Positions 11,985 through 23,352 of a DNA stretch of 64,000 bases are shown one piece after another. The stretch is from Albula goreensis (Eukaryota; Chordata; Actinopteri; Albuliformes; Albulidae), in contig CM040746.1 of assembly GCA_022829145.1 (NCBI GenBank), positions 21,177,332 to 21,241,331 of the forward strand. The letters are read 5' to 3'. The position numbers and the translations under genes are program-made. A model generated the notes under the pieces. That model worked only from the letters and a program-made list of their open reading frames with translations. It was not told the origin of the DNA and searched no databases. Position 1 is the stretch's first letter. Each line of letters starts with the position of its first letter.

Positions 11985-12155
11985 TTACACACACACATAC
12001 TGAAATCCATACACACAAATATACACATAAACTGAAATCTCACACTCTCGATCTGTCTCTCTCTCTCTCTCTCTTTCTCTATCTTTCTCTCTCACACACA
12101 CACACACATACACGCACACACTAAAATACATACACACACAAATATACACACATAC
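11985..12155 (+). repeat. Compound CA / CT microsatellite cluster
   Basis: Short CA-rich runs flank a (TC)n tract around 12054-12092 and a (CA)n tract around 12093-12110, with ACACATACAC-like imperfect copies on both sides. It is simple-sequence DNA inside the nrxn2 intron. Confidence 0.85.
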
Positions 12156-15100
12156 TGAATTGAGGGTGTTTGGGCCCTGGGGAAAGGGGTGATGATAAAC
12201 AGCATGAGCAAGCCATTCATCCCCCTACTTGCCACACCTCCACACCCACACAACCACCAAGGCATCCATACATTGAGGTACCAGCCCAGCCCAAAATCTA
12301 TTTGTCACATGTCACGCTAATGGTGCCAAGTCCCCTGCCTGGAATATAGAAGTGCAGAAAAGTGTGTTCCATCAACCCACTCTGACACCTAGTTAATCTT
12401 AAGGATCTGTCACCTTTCCAGAATTATTGTCCTTCATTACAGAAGGTCAGCCAAGCTCCATACTGAAAAAAAAAACTGATCCCATGTGCCACAGAGCTGA
12501 AACAGTATCATATTTTGGAGGTGCATAAACCATATGGAACCAGTCAAAATTGTATCCTGACAAAGCTGTTGGTTCACTCCCCACTGCTCTCAGCATGTCT
12601 GTAACCTCCTCCACAATTATTAAGTTGTAGAAAAAGAGTCAGAAAAGGGGGCATGTGTACACAGCCCAGAGAAGGGCCTTCCTTCCTTATAGTTCTGCAA
12701 GATGTCAAAATGGCCCCCATACTCCCCTCTGACTCATAGTATGTGCAGCCGTACTCCCCCACTAAAATCTGATTTGCCCTTATCTCCCTCCTTCTCCAGC
12801 TTGGCCATCTTATTCCTGTTGTAATCGGAATGCATGTGCAGTAGTTGGCAGCCTTCCTCCAAAGACCTCACTATTGAATTGAAGACCAAATGGAACGAGT
12901 ACATTGGCCAGTGTGAAATTTTGGTTCCTCTGCATTTTAGATTATTTATGAATGAAACCCTGATTTGTTTTTGGAAACTTGTACCATGCTGGCACCCCCA
13001 ACCCCACCTCCCTTGAAACACACACACACACACAAACACATTGACACACATTACACTTACACTTTATATTTGGTTCATTCAACTATGGACACCCCCTCCA
13101 ACCCAAGGCAAAGACACCCCAAAATTTAACTCTGTTTTTTTTTTTTTTTTTTTTTAAATTAACATATTCCAATTTGGAAAATAAACCTTCAAACTTAAAG
13201 TATGACAGAAAGGACAGATAATAAACACATTGATAAACAGATAAAGAAGTCTTAACCCCTCTCATAAAGTGAAACTGCCCATCTCTAAAAGCGAATAAAG
13301 CCTTTCATGCTATCCCCCCTATTAAAAGCTCAAAAGCAAATGAACTCAGAGGGTTAAAAGGATTCTTGACTGAAAAAATATGCTGGATTTAAGATAAAAT
13401 CAGATCACAACAGCTTTAATCGAATGTGTTTTCTTCATATTTAGCCATTGGATGATTTTTTTCAGAGGATGTGATGCATTCTTTTATATAAAAAAACAAT
13501 TGTAGAACAAGGTCCCTTTAACATTTATTGTTTCAACAGTGGTTGTATCCACTGGTGTGCTCTCATTTTTTAGGCTTAGATTAATTTTCAATGTGTTTCA
13601 AATGTATATGAAGTAAACCATTCCTTTCTGAAATAACTTATTGGGGGAGGAGTGGTTTACAAAGCAGTCTGGATTGTTATTTATGGACAACATGGTTGAT
13701 GTAGCCTGGAAGTCTGTGGACCCAATAATGAGCGTTGCTCCAACAGGATTGTTTCAGAAACACTCTAGGCTGTATGCTGATGCCCAATCTTCCTTTCAGG
13801 AGCTCCATCCCCTCCTCCCCCTCGACCCCTCCACAAATACATACACATTCTGTAGCTCTGGCTCAAGACCTCCATCATTATGGAGTGGAAACTTGACTCA
13901 CCCAAAGAGAGGCAACTTTCACCCCATTTTGTGGAATTAGAGGCAGGAAGCCGTGTTGAGACAGAATAGTCCAGTACAGGAAGCTCAAATGTAATTATAA
14001 AACTGATAATGCTCACAGCAAATCTCAGACATCAAATTAAACACTGTGGGTGTCAAAATCAACACAATTTTGGTATGTGTATGGGGCTCACCAAAAAATT
14101 CATCAAAAAACTTAAATAACAATAATAATGTTAATACCCCAATTTAACTACCAGTGTGACTTCAGAAAATTCATGGCTGTATTTTCTGAAATGAACACCA
14201 GATGCCTAACACTTATTCCCACATCACCATGAATTTAAGTGATCCAGATTTACTGTGCAGCCTTTCTCAAACAAAATATTTATACAAAAGACTTTTTGAT
14301 GCACTTGCATTTCTCTTATAATTGAGTTGCATCGGGGCCTGGGGAGAGGAAAGATGAGGAATTCCAGGATATAGTTCAACGATGGGAAAAAAGCATCTAT
14401 TATTTAGGTCTGTCACATTGACCCACAGCTGCACAAGCAACACCCAGGCATGTCCTTCTCTCAATATCCCTTTGCTTTATGTGTCCCTTCCCTCACCTCT
14501 ATAAAATTATAAAATTCATCACTTTCCTTTTTCCTTACTTTTAAGCTCTCCCTTATTTTTTTATTTCTTCCTCTTCCCCATAAAATAATATTGCTCTGCA
14601 GGTAAAATTGAGTGCGTAGGAAAAACTCACAAACAAAAAATAAAAACAGATACCTTCAGTATCTCTAAAAGGAAAATACATGGGCAATTATCCGACAAAA
14701 ATAGTTTTTTTTTTACTAGAAAACATTCTGCATTTTAGCAGGTGATGTATATTTATTGCTCCTACCCCATCTATCCACTGTGAAGAATGAAGTGAGAGTT
14801 AAACATCTCCTAGCACTGCATGCTAATTGCAGCTCAGAAGGAAGCAGTGCACTTTGGGATTGTTAAACTTGAGGGAGCAGCCATTGGACTGTTTTGGGAA
14901 AAGGAGGAGGGAGGTGGACAGTGTTGACTTCTATTGAGTGCAGTGTACGCGCACTTTAATGTACTCTGTTTAATGACTTCATCAGGAAAAAAGAGTGTGG
15001 TTGAGCTCTACCACTCAATACCACAGCTTTTAGCTCTGGGCACATCGACTCAGTTCCGCCTCAGACAAGATTCAGGGACTTCAGGCGTGACCACAGTTTT

Positions 15101-15448
15101 ATTGCTCAGATTTCATCCAAGCCTGTGCTGCAGCTGCAAGCATCAATTCCTGTGGCAGCCTGCAGTTAGTTTGTTTGTCTGCCTCATGTTAATTGCAGTC
15201 GAACTCAGTCAAACTCAATGGTCAAGGCGAAAGCAGGTCAAGAGTGTTGCAATGGGAAGGGAAGGGAACAGCGCAGCATGTCAAGATGTTACATCACTAT
15301 TGCTGCTAGCACCAAATTCTGCAGCAAAATGATAGTAAACCTGCCTTAATAAAATATTAATATTTGTTTAATATTTAATGTTGAGACTATATTTTTTATA
15401 TTATATTCCAAAATATTGCATTCAGCTGCAACATCTTATTAACCCCAG

Positions 15449-15508
<60 letters not shown>
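15449..15508 (+). repeat. (TTA)n microsatellite
   Basis: About 20 uninterrupted TTA units. In the sense transcript this gives UUA repeats, and the poly-leucine reading frame it opens is not a gene. Confidence 0.97.
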
Positions 15509-17699
15509 CTTTATGAAACTGCATACAAATTTTCTCACTTTTGTCCTCATCATTTTTTCATTACCTTACCTAGGAGCCTTGCAAAAAAAGGTTATAACAG
15601 AAAAAAACACATATGGAATAAAATAAACCTTGGCTGACAAGTACAGTAAGACAATCATTAATAAAACACAGTAAAACACAAATTAATTAAATAATAAGAC
15701 AAAGTAAAAACCATTTATACAAAAATGATAATACTGCAATGATGAGTGCAGTGGTATTTTGAAATACTCATACCTCCATTGAATGATTATACTGCTGGAC
15801 TACGTAAGCATTTGAAAAATAACAACCTAGTATGTCCTGGTTCACAGTGAGGTTGGCACTTCATAAATACCTCAGTGCCTTCTCCTACCTCCTCATGGTG
15901 TTTCGTCTTCGAGTCATTGAAAGATATGTGGTGCAGTGACAGCCATTCACTGCCTGATACACTCTGTCACAGCCTCCTCCCTTCCAGCCCCTGGGAACTG
16001 CTCACGCAGTCTTTTTACTCGAAAGTCACGGTGTGTTTTGCCTCTCGCCTCCTTTGTCAAACACAATTAACTCATACCGTCACAAAATCGCCCACTTATA
16101 TGCAAAAGTGGAACGCTTAATTATGAGCACCATGCTCAAAGAAGATAAGGGCTGCCTACTACATAATCAACTTTGTCAGCATGCTTGTTCAAAAACGGAG
16201 GCTTCAGTGCTTAAGATCCCGGGTGAATCCCATCTGTAAAAGTGAGGGATGGGCAGCCAATGTCCAGTTTTAAAGGACAGCATCATGTGTGCTTGTTCTC
16301 TGTGCTTTGATCCCACCTGCAGTTACTCATTCACTATGATCATTCAGTTAACCTGAAAATTTCAAACAAAGAAGTTTAACTCAAAGGGGAGGCCAGCCAT
16401 GCAAAACATCAAAACATCATGACCAATCAATCTTAGAGACAGTGATCATGCCACTGCCATGACTACATCTATCATTTATCTACAACCAGGTCATATTTAT
16501 AATAATTCATAATTCACCAGTTGACCATAATTGTGCTCATTACCATGACTTAAATGCAGCCATCCTCATCAGTGAAATGTATTTCATTAACTGTAATTCA
16601 AATTATAATTTTCTTACCTGTCTTTGATTGTCTCCCCAAAAATTCTTTTTATTTATTATTAAAACCTTTCCACATATTTATTTAATTTAGTCCACAGACT
16701 CCACTGAGGAATACTCTGCATGGCAGGCACTATGAATCATCCACTCACATATGATACATAGATCAAATAGCATAGCTGTCATAACAACAACAAGCCTTCA
16801 TACACATGTGGATTATACCGGGAGATGTAGGCTACCTTTTACATATCACAATCTGTTTCAATTTTCACTTATTATTTTCTCATTGTGTAGGGGTTATTAT
16901 TGCAGTGATTTAGAAGAACACTTTGCTTCATTTTAATAGTAATCAGTTCAACAGCAATGACTAAGTTAACAATAGACTAACTGTAAAAGCACTAAGATAG
17001 TAATCCATGTGTTGTTGCTGGTAAAAGAATGAAAATTGAGATTAATAAATACCTGCGTGCAGAGAGAGGTTTGAGCTTAAATTTTTGTTAGGCCTCTCAC
17101 CTCAAACAGAGCCTCGCATTTTTTTTAATGAAAAAATACTGTTTGCTCCTCTGACTGCTGTTCGGCACTCAAAACATAAGCTATGACTTTCTTTATAGCA
17201 AGGAATTACATGCTTTTATTGTCTGTATTCCAATCCAGTTTCTCTTCCCTAACACCATCAGAGGAGAGGACTGTTTTAACAAGTAAATGTTAAATAAACC
17301 TAAATGTTCCTCCTTAGTCATAGCAGTCATGTTAGCTTATGTTAAAGCAGGGAAAGTGAGCAACTGGAACAGAAAATAATAAAACATAACTGTTGGCTGT
17401 AAGTGGCAGAAAGATATTATCGATATTTAGTTGTAGGACTTTTTTAATACAATATTTTCTTGCTGCCAACCTTAAAGTTTATTATTTGCTAGGGGACAAC
17501 TAGTGCATATCTTGTAGTTATTGGACATGCCTATCTGGGGTGCAGGCAGGGAGTCACAATTTCATATATAAAATGTTTAAAAGTAGCAAGTACTTTAAAA
17601 GTTAGAATTTAATTTTGTTCTTGAATATAGAATGATTAGGACAAGTCAAATGATACAGCTAGGGGTGATGGTTTTGGCCCAGAATCAACAATTTGTCAA

Positions 17700-18190
17700 T
17701 CACAATCATACAGTAAGTTGTCAGAAGGCTGGTCCCTGCTCTTACGTTTAGCAATCTCTCCCTTTGAACTGTGCAAGGTCACACTCAAGTCAAGCAGCAG
17801 AGCCCACATAAGACAGGGCAAGCTTTTCTCAGCAGCCTGGGACGCATGGGGTAGCACAGTGAGGTCAGTCCCCAGCCCCGGCTGGACAGCAGAGGCAGCG
17901 CTGTTTAAAGGGCCCATAAACAGCAGGCTACGGATGAGCAGATCCAACACAGCGCTCCGTTAACACAGCGCACTGCACCACCCGCCTCTGGCTCTGTTTG
18001 AGCGTCCAACCATTATAACCACCAGCTCATCTGAATTGCACTTCTCTGCAGCAGTTGATCTGCTCAACCATGGAATTTGTCTCCCGGCTAGCAAAGTACG
18101 GCTCACATATCATCCACCCCAGTGGCTCAGAGAGCGGAACAATGGCCTGTGATTGCCACCAGATTAGCTCCAGGATTAGTCAGGAATAAC
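17700..18190. other. Less AT-rich intronic block, candidate conserved non-coding sequence
   Basis: About 490 bp with clearly more G+C and fewer stop codons than the surrounding intron; overlapping reading frames of over 80 codons stay open on both strands around 17.7-17.96 kb. No splice sites, homology or codon pattern mark it as an exon. Such islands in long vertebrate introns are often conserved regulatory DNA, but this one is unproven. Confidence 0.3.
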
Positions 18191-20981
18191 ACAAACTGAA
18201 AATCTCTTGAAAATGAAACTCACTTTCTCTCAACCATATTACACCTACTCATTCACCTCTGTTATATTTATACTCTCTCTCCTTCTTTCACTGTCTCTCA
18301 CTGTCCTGTTTTCCCTTCCCCCTATTCCCAGCACTCTAGTGTGTAATCCTGTGGCTCTCCTTCTTCCTCTGGGTAATTCTCACCTGTCATAACCATCTTG
18401 CAATTCTTACCTGAATTTTCTATGTCCTTTGTATCAGTGCGTCTCCTTTTCTTGCACTCTCCCCTACATCACAAAGCATCATATCAGATTTAAGTCACTC
18501 CTTTCTCTTTCACTCTTTCTTGTATTGTCTTTCTCTCTTTTCCCCCCTTTACTCTTTCTCACATCGCTTTATATGTTGCTTCCTGGTCTCTCTCTCTCTC
18601 TGTCTGTCTGTTTCTTGCTCTCTTGCTCGTGATCTCACATGCTTAAACATGCACACAGATACACACACAAACGCTTATGCATCCATTAAAATATTTTGCA
18701 TTGTCAGAATATTATTTCCATTCACAAAGTCTCTGAAGAATTGTCCTAAACTCAATGAAAGTGAAATACAGTTTGCTGTTTCACAGTGGTGCAGGCATAT
18801 GTTCCAGTACTTCTGAGATCAGGTCCATTTACTGGGAGACTTCAGCCCTGAAATTATAAGTACAATCTTATATCATAACACATTTCAAAACACTCTGACA
18901 AGTGTAATATGAAACAATAGTCATAGTGGTGTAATTACAAATGATCACACTTCCACTCTAGCCAGATATAAACAGTTGTTGCAAACGTTGCATTGTTTTG
19001 CCAACAGTTACCATCCAATTCTGATATTTCTTCTGTCTTGCATTTTATTGCACAAGAGTTCCTGAGCAAGAGAATAAATCCTTTTACCCAAAATGTATTG
19101 ATGAACTGTCAGAGAGGATCATGTCCCATTTCATTGTGCATTGGTGATTGAGAGATGGCCTGTGTACCAGCTGCTTGAGAGGACAAATGCATTACACAGG
19201 CAAGATTGACACTTTCTTCTTTTCACTTCTAAAAAGTTAGAAAGAGAGAGGCGCCTGGCCAAGGGCAGACTGGCGAGTTCTCATGTGGTGAGCCACACAT
19301 GTAAGCTCCAGCAAGCCTGTGTGATATCTGTAGGAGGCCTTTAATAAAAGACAGAACTTTTTGCGAAGGAACAGTCTGTTCTACCCACAATCCTTCGGCG
19401 ACTAATGTTTCAGTTGTCGCTCCCTAAATCCTCATTCTGAGACGACATGTTTGTGTTAAGCCGCAATGGGAATGAAACATGTGACTGCCCCCAAGCCGAT
19501 TAGGAGTGAGGTTGATCACACCTCCAATGTCACCAGGTTATGAAACAGCACTCTTTCTGTCGCACGCTCTCCTTTTCTGCCAACCACAATTCTCTCTCAG
19601 TTTCAGTATTCAAATTTCAACATGTTTTATTGGTATGACATCAGATAGTGTTTTCAGTGCAGAGGTGACAAATACAACAAAGTATAGTTAAACATGAGGA
19701 GACAACTTTGACTGTTTTTCACTTTAATACACTGAGTATTAACTGTCATAAAATCCAAAAATATACAACCTACATGAATCTCTCTCTGTCAACTTCAAAG
19801 CACCTTTACTGGAATTATGAAAACAAGGTAAAACAATGTCAAAATGTATCAGTAATGAAAACACTAAATAGTGAGAGAAGTAAGAGAAAAGTCAAGACAA
19901 ACAAAACATAAAGATAAAATAAAGCATTGCAGTAAGAACAGACAGTGGTTTTGTGTGATTCCTTAGGCTATGCCAAATCATCTGGCAGACAGTGACGTCT
20001 CCCTCCCAGTTAGTCTCCCTCCTGGTTAGGCTGCACACTCATTTCAAGATTTTCTCAAGATCAGGAAAGTGGAAATTTGAATTGTCCATAATAAAGAAGA
20101 AAGTCAGTTTGTTTTCATCTCACCCGTCTTAAAAAGAACACAGTAGTCTGTCCCATTTAAAGGTCTTCTGCCCCCTACTTTTCATAGAAGCTTTTCCATT
20201 CTGTGAATTCCATTCATGTTATTTTTACCTCTGCATTTCACAAAATCAACTTTGTTGATTTATGTTTTTGTTTCTTATTAGATCGCTTGGCTAGTCTCTC
20301 CTATGGTAGATATTTTTAACTTTGTCTAAATCCAACAATAGTCACACAACTGAAAAACATATTCCCCAGTAACTCATCTGGAGAGAGAGCAAAAGGGAGG
20401 GAGATAGTGCGTGTGTCCATATGCTTGAAAAATGTATTTCCTCTCCATTACTTTCCACCTCGTCTCCTCCCTCCAGGGTCCCAGAATTGGAGGGAAGGAG
20501 GAGAGGAGGATACATTTTCTGAGTATTGGGGCTCATCCAGAGAGAGAAAGGGAGACTGAGATAGGAGGTTGGCATATTTACTCCAGTAATGTAGCTCCTC
20601 CATGCAGAGGGATGTCAGTTACTCTGAAGTGAAACTCCAGTTAATTACTGAGAGCATCACGGGCTGAGTGTGCTGTGTGTTTTTAATGAGCACACAGATC
20701 GTCACCTCACAGTCAGCAGCTGTGTCCATTAAGTGCCCATCTTTCTGAGGGACTGGGAGAGTCTGACCAATCCAATGACACCTCCTCCCAGATGGGTGCA
20801 GTGAAGCCTATGTCACCTTACTGAGGGCTCTGTGCACCAATACTGACCAATCACTAGCCCCCCTCTGATTCAATAAGCTGTCCAATTAGGGCAAGGAGGA
20901 GAGAGAGGCAAAGAAAGTGAAGTTAAATCTTCCAAACTGAGCAAGCACCAACCTTTATAAAACTAACAAAAGAAGCAAAAG

Positions 20982-21024
20982 ATTCCTAACTCTACACAGA
21001 TATGTCCTATGTAGAGTTAGGAAT
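20982..21024. repeat. Perfect 15-bp inverted repeat with 13-nt loop
   Basis: ATTCCTAACTCTACA (20982-20996) is the exact reverse complement of TGTAGAGTTAGGAAT (21010-21024). The spacer is 13 nt. It would form a compact stem-loop in DNA or in nrxn2 pre-mRNA. It is shorter than a usual pre-miRNA stem and resembles no family I know. Confidence 0.9.
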
Positions 21025-21470
21025 ATATCTCAAAATGATGCAGTATGCAGGTGAATGCCCCCATGGACAGTAAAGATAATTTCCTCACTGAGGAACTGAC
21101 TGAATCCTGCTGCACTGAAAGCATCAAGCAAAGAAAGCAGTCTAAGATGAGGGATAATGACTAATAATGGTAATAGCTAAGATGGAGTTTCTCAACAACA
21201 CGCTTGATAGTAATGATTTATAGTCAGATGGGTCCTCAGAGCAGACTGACTGAATTCACAGTATTCTGTACTGATCTCATGCAGAACAGCAGAAGGCTGA
21301 AGGGGCACATGACACTGCAAGCATTTGTGTAACATGGAAAAAGTACATGGGTCTAAAGACTTTGCCTCCTCTTTCCTGGGTGACTAAACACAAAGACAGG
21401 CAAACTAACAAACAGACAAAGGAGATCCAGAGCAATGGTTGAGGCATTACAAAACAATGTGTGTGGGTGT

Positions 21471-21594
<124 letters not shown>

Positions 21595-22730
21595 ATGCTG
21601 TTCATACAAACACAAGAAGCAGTTTCTCCAGCCCATCTCTTATTTGCTGATGTGTTTCCATGTCTCTCACCCCTCTTCAAATGTGAGCTCATTCTTTTCT
21701 CTTGATTGGCATGATGGAGTACTACTCAATCCCATTTGATCTGAGGTGGAAATCAGAGTTGCTGTATAACACATTTTAGCCCATGTTTACAGAAATTATC
21801 CCACCTGGGATCGAAATCATTCCTTCTTATAACCCAAAAAAATTTGATTACATGATTTGCATCATTTCCTGTCTGTATATTTCTATGAATCATCTGCAGT
21901 CAGAAAAACCATAGATTATTCAGTTTATCCAATCAAGCCGGTAAATACCCCATGAAACACATTTCTCACCTGACACCAAGAGTTGTAGGACATGCAGCTA
22001 CCTCCAGTTGTTAGTCAGTAGTCAGTGGCTCATGTTCTCTGAACATGCAGGAAAAGCACAGCTGGGTTTGTCAGGGGAAAGCGTACCCGTATGAGTGGGA
22101 TCCAATTACCATGCCTGTCGGACATGAGGGAATCTGCTTCTTTCACATCTTCCCACCAGGGATTGATCAGTCCGTAAAGCAGACTCCTCAGCCTCTCCTC
22201 CATGATAATTACCTCATCAAGTGTCTCCTTAATTCACTCCCACCCAAAAAAAAAATCCATAATCCTGCTCCTCCCCAAGACGGGAGCCAGGGGTCGGAGG
22301 TCATTTGCTTTGATTTCCCATGGATAGCTAAGTGCTGCTGCCCTGGTGCACGGCCAGACTGGTACCCCTGAGACATCCCAAAGACAGGTCACTAAAATGG
22401 AGTGACATCAGCAAAGAAAGAGAGGGAAGGAACTCACAGGCTCTGGTAACTCGTTATTGCTGGATCTTGCAAATAATGTTCTTCTCACACAGATCAGTAT
22501 TAGTGGAGTGTCCTCACCGAATTAAAAACACTTTACCCTGAATTCAAAGTAAAATGTACGGAATTAAAAATATTTTTGCATCCTTTGAATGCATTGGCCA
22601 ATTTGAGCTTGGAGTTTCAAACAGGGTCAGCAATGTTCTGTGAAAATCCTGTTAATATATTCTCACATTCTGAAAGAATGTAAGGAGCTCCTCAAGGCCC
22701 TTTTCGCCAGGGTCAACTGTTGCTCCCCCT

Positions 22731-22908
22731 AATCTATTTTGCTGCTGGATATTTGGCAGTGCCAGTGAATGGGTCACGGCTGCAGCTCTGTAATTTTTGT
22801 ACCTGCATTGCAAGGTCCAGTTTCCTGAATTGTTACCAGGAACAATGCCATGTGATCCAAACTGCTTCACTGTGCATTATTCAGAATTTGAAGAGAGATA
22901 AACTGATT
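22731..22908 (+). repeat. Duplicated intronic element, copy 2
   Basis: This is the second copy of the 178-bp element (see 7849-8026), in the same orientation, with a constant offset of 14,882 bp and no gaps. It ends 121 bp before the acceptor of the LNS6 C-terminal exon, so it lies in the region where intronic splicing control elements are found. Flanking sequence on the 5' side differs between copies, so the duplicated unit starts sharply at AATCTATTTTGC. Confidence 0.93.
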
Positions 22909-22980
22909 TTCCTGCTGCTCTCTCTCTCTTTCTCTCTCTTTTTTTGTCTCCTCTGTCTTCTCTCTCCCTACCTTCTTCTT

Positions 22981-23017
<37 letters not shown>

Positions 23018-23029
23018 GTCATTCTCTAG
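22909..23029 (+). promoter_or_regulatory. Polypyrimidine tract and 3' splice site of the LNS6 exon
   Basis: About 120 nt of almost pure C/T, including a (TC)n run near 22983-23012, end in ATTCTCTAG|GTCGAC. This is an unusually long, strong tract, in contrast to the weak acceptor of the SS4 exon. Confidence 0.9.
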
Positions 23030-23352
23030 GTCGACAGTTAACCATTTTCAACAGCCAAGCATCCATTAGAATTGGGGGTCGGGACAGGGGCCGGCCATTC
23101 CAGGGGCAGATCTCTGGGCTGTACTACAATGGGCTGCAGGTGCTGAAGCTGGCAGCCGAGGGGGACCCCAACGTGCAGGTGGAGGGGAACCTGAGACTAG
23201 TGGGGGACGTGCCATCCGTCCTAACCACCGACACCACCTCCACCACGCCCCTGGCAGACATGTCCACCACAATCATGGAGACAACAACCACCATGGCAAC
23301 AACCACCACTCGCAAACAGCGCTCACCCACCATGAGAGACAGCGTCACGCAG
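23030..23352 (+). CDS. nrxn2: Neurexin-2 exon: C-terminal part of LNS6 and Thr-rich stalk
   Basis: The exon runs from TAG|GTCGAC to CACGCAG|GTTAGA: 323 nt, entering in phase 1 and ending in phase 0. It opens with RQLTIFNSQ, the strand that in neurexin-1 beta supplies residues for neuroligin contact and Ca2+ coordination (Arg, Leu, Ile and Asn of RQLTIFN). SS4 therefore sits right beside the binding face. Next come IGGRD and the LNS signature [14 protein letters not shown], then [13 protein letters not shown], which closes the LNS6 beta-sandwich. The last 45 or so residues are Thr/Ser-rich ([13 protein letters not shown]), a likely O-glycosylated stalk. The segment matches NRXN2 better than NRXN1 or NRXN3. 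The donor GTTAGA is weaker than usual, and reading through it stays open to a stop at 23449-23451. Confidence 0.97.

Noticed and set aside
20755-20895. Several CCAAT-like boxes suggesting a promoter
   Set aside because: No TATA or initiator context, no CpG island and no downstream first exon could be recognised.
22045-22371. A 108-codon plus-strand frame in the nrxn2 intron
   Set aside because: No recognisable domain and no fitting splice sites. Adding it would not join the neurexin frame. Possibly part of a conserved non-coding stretch.
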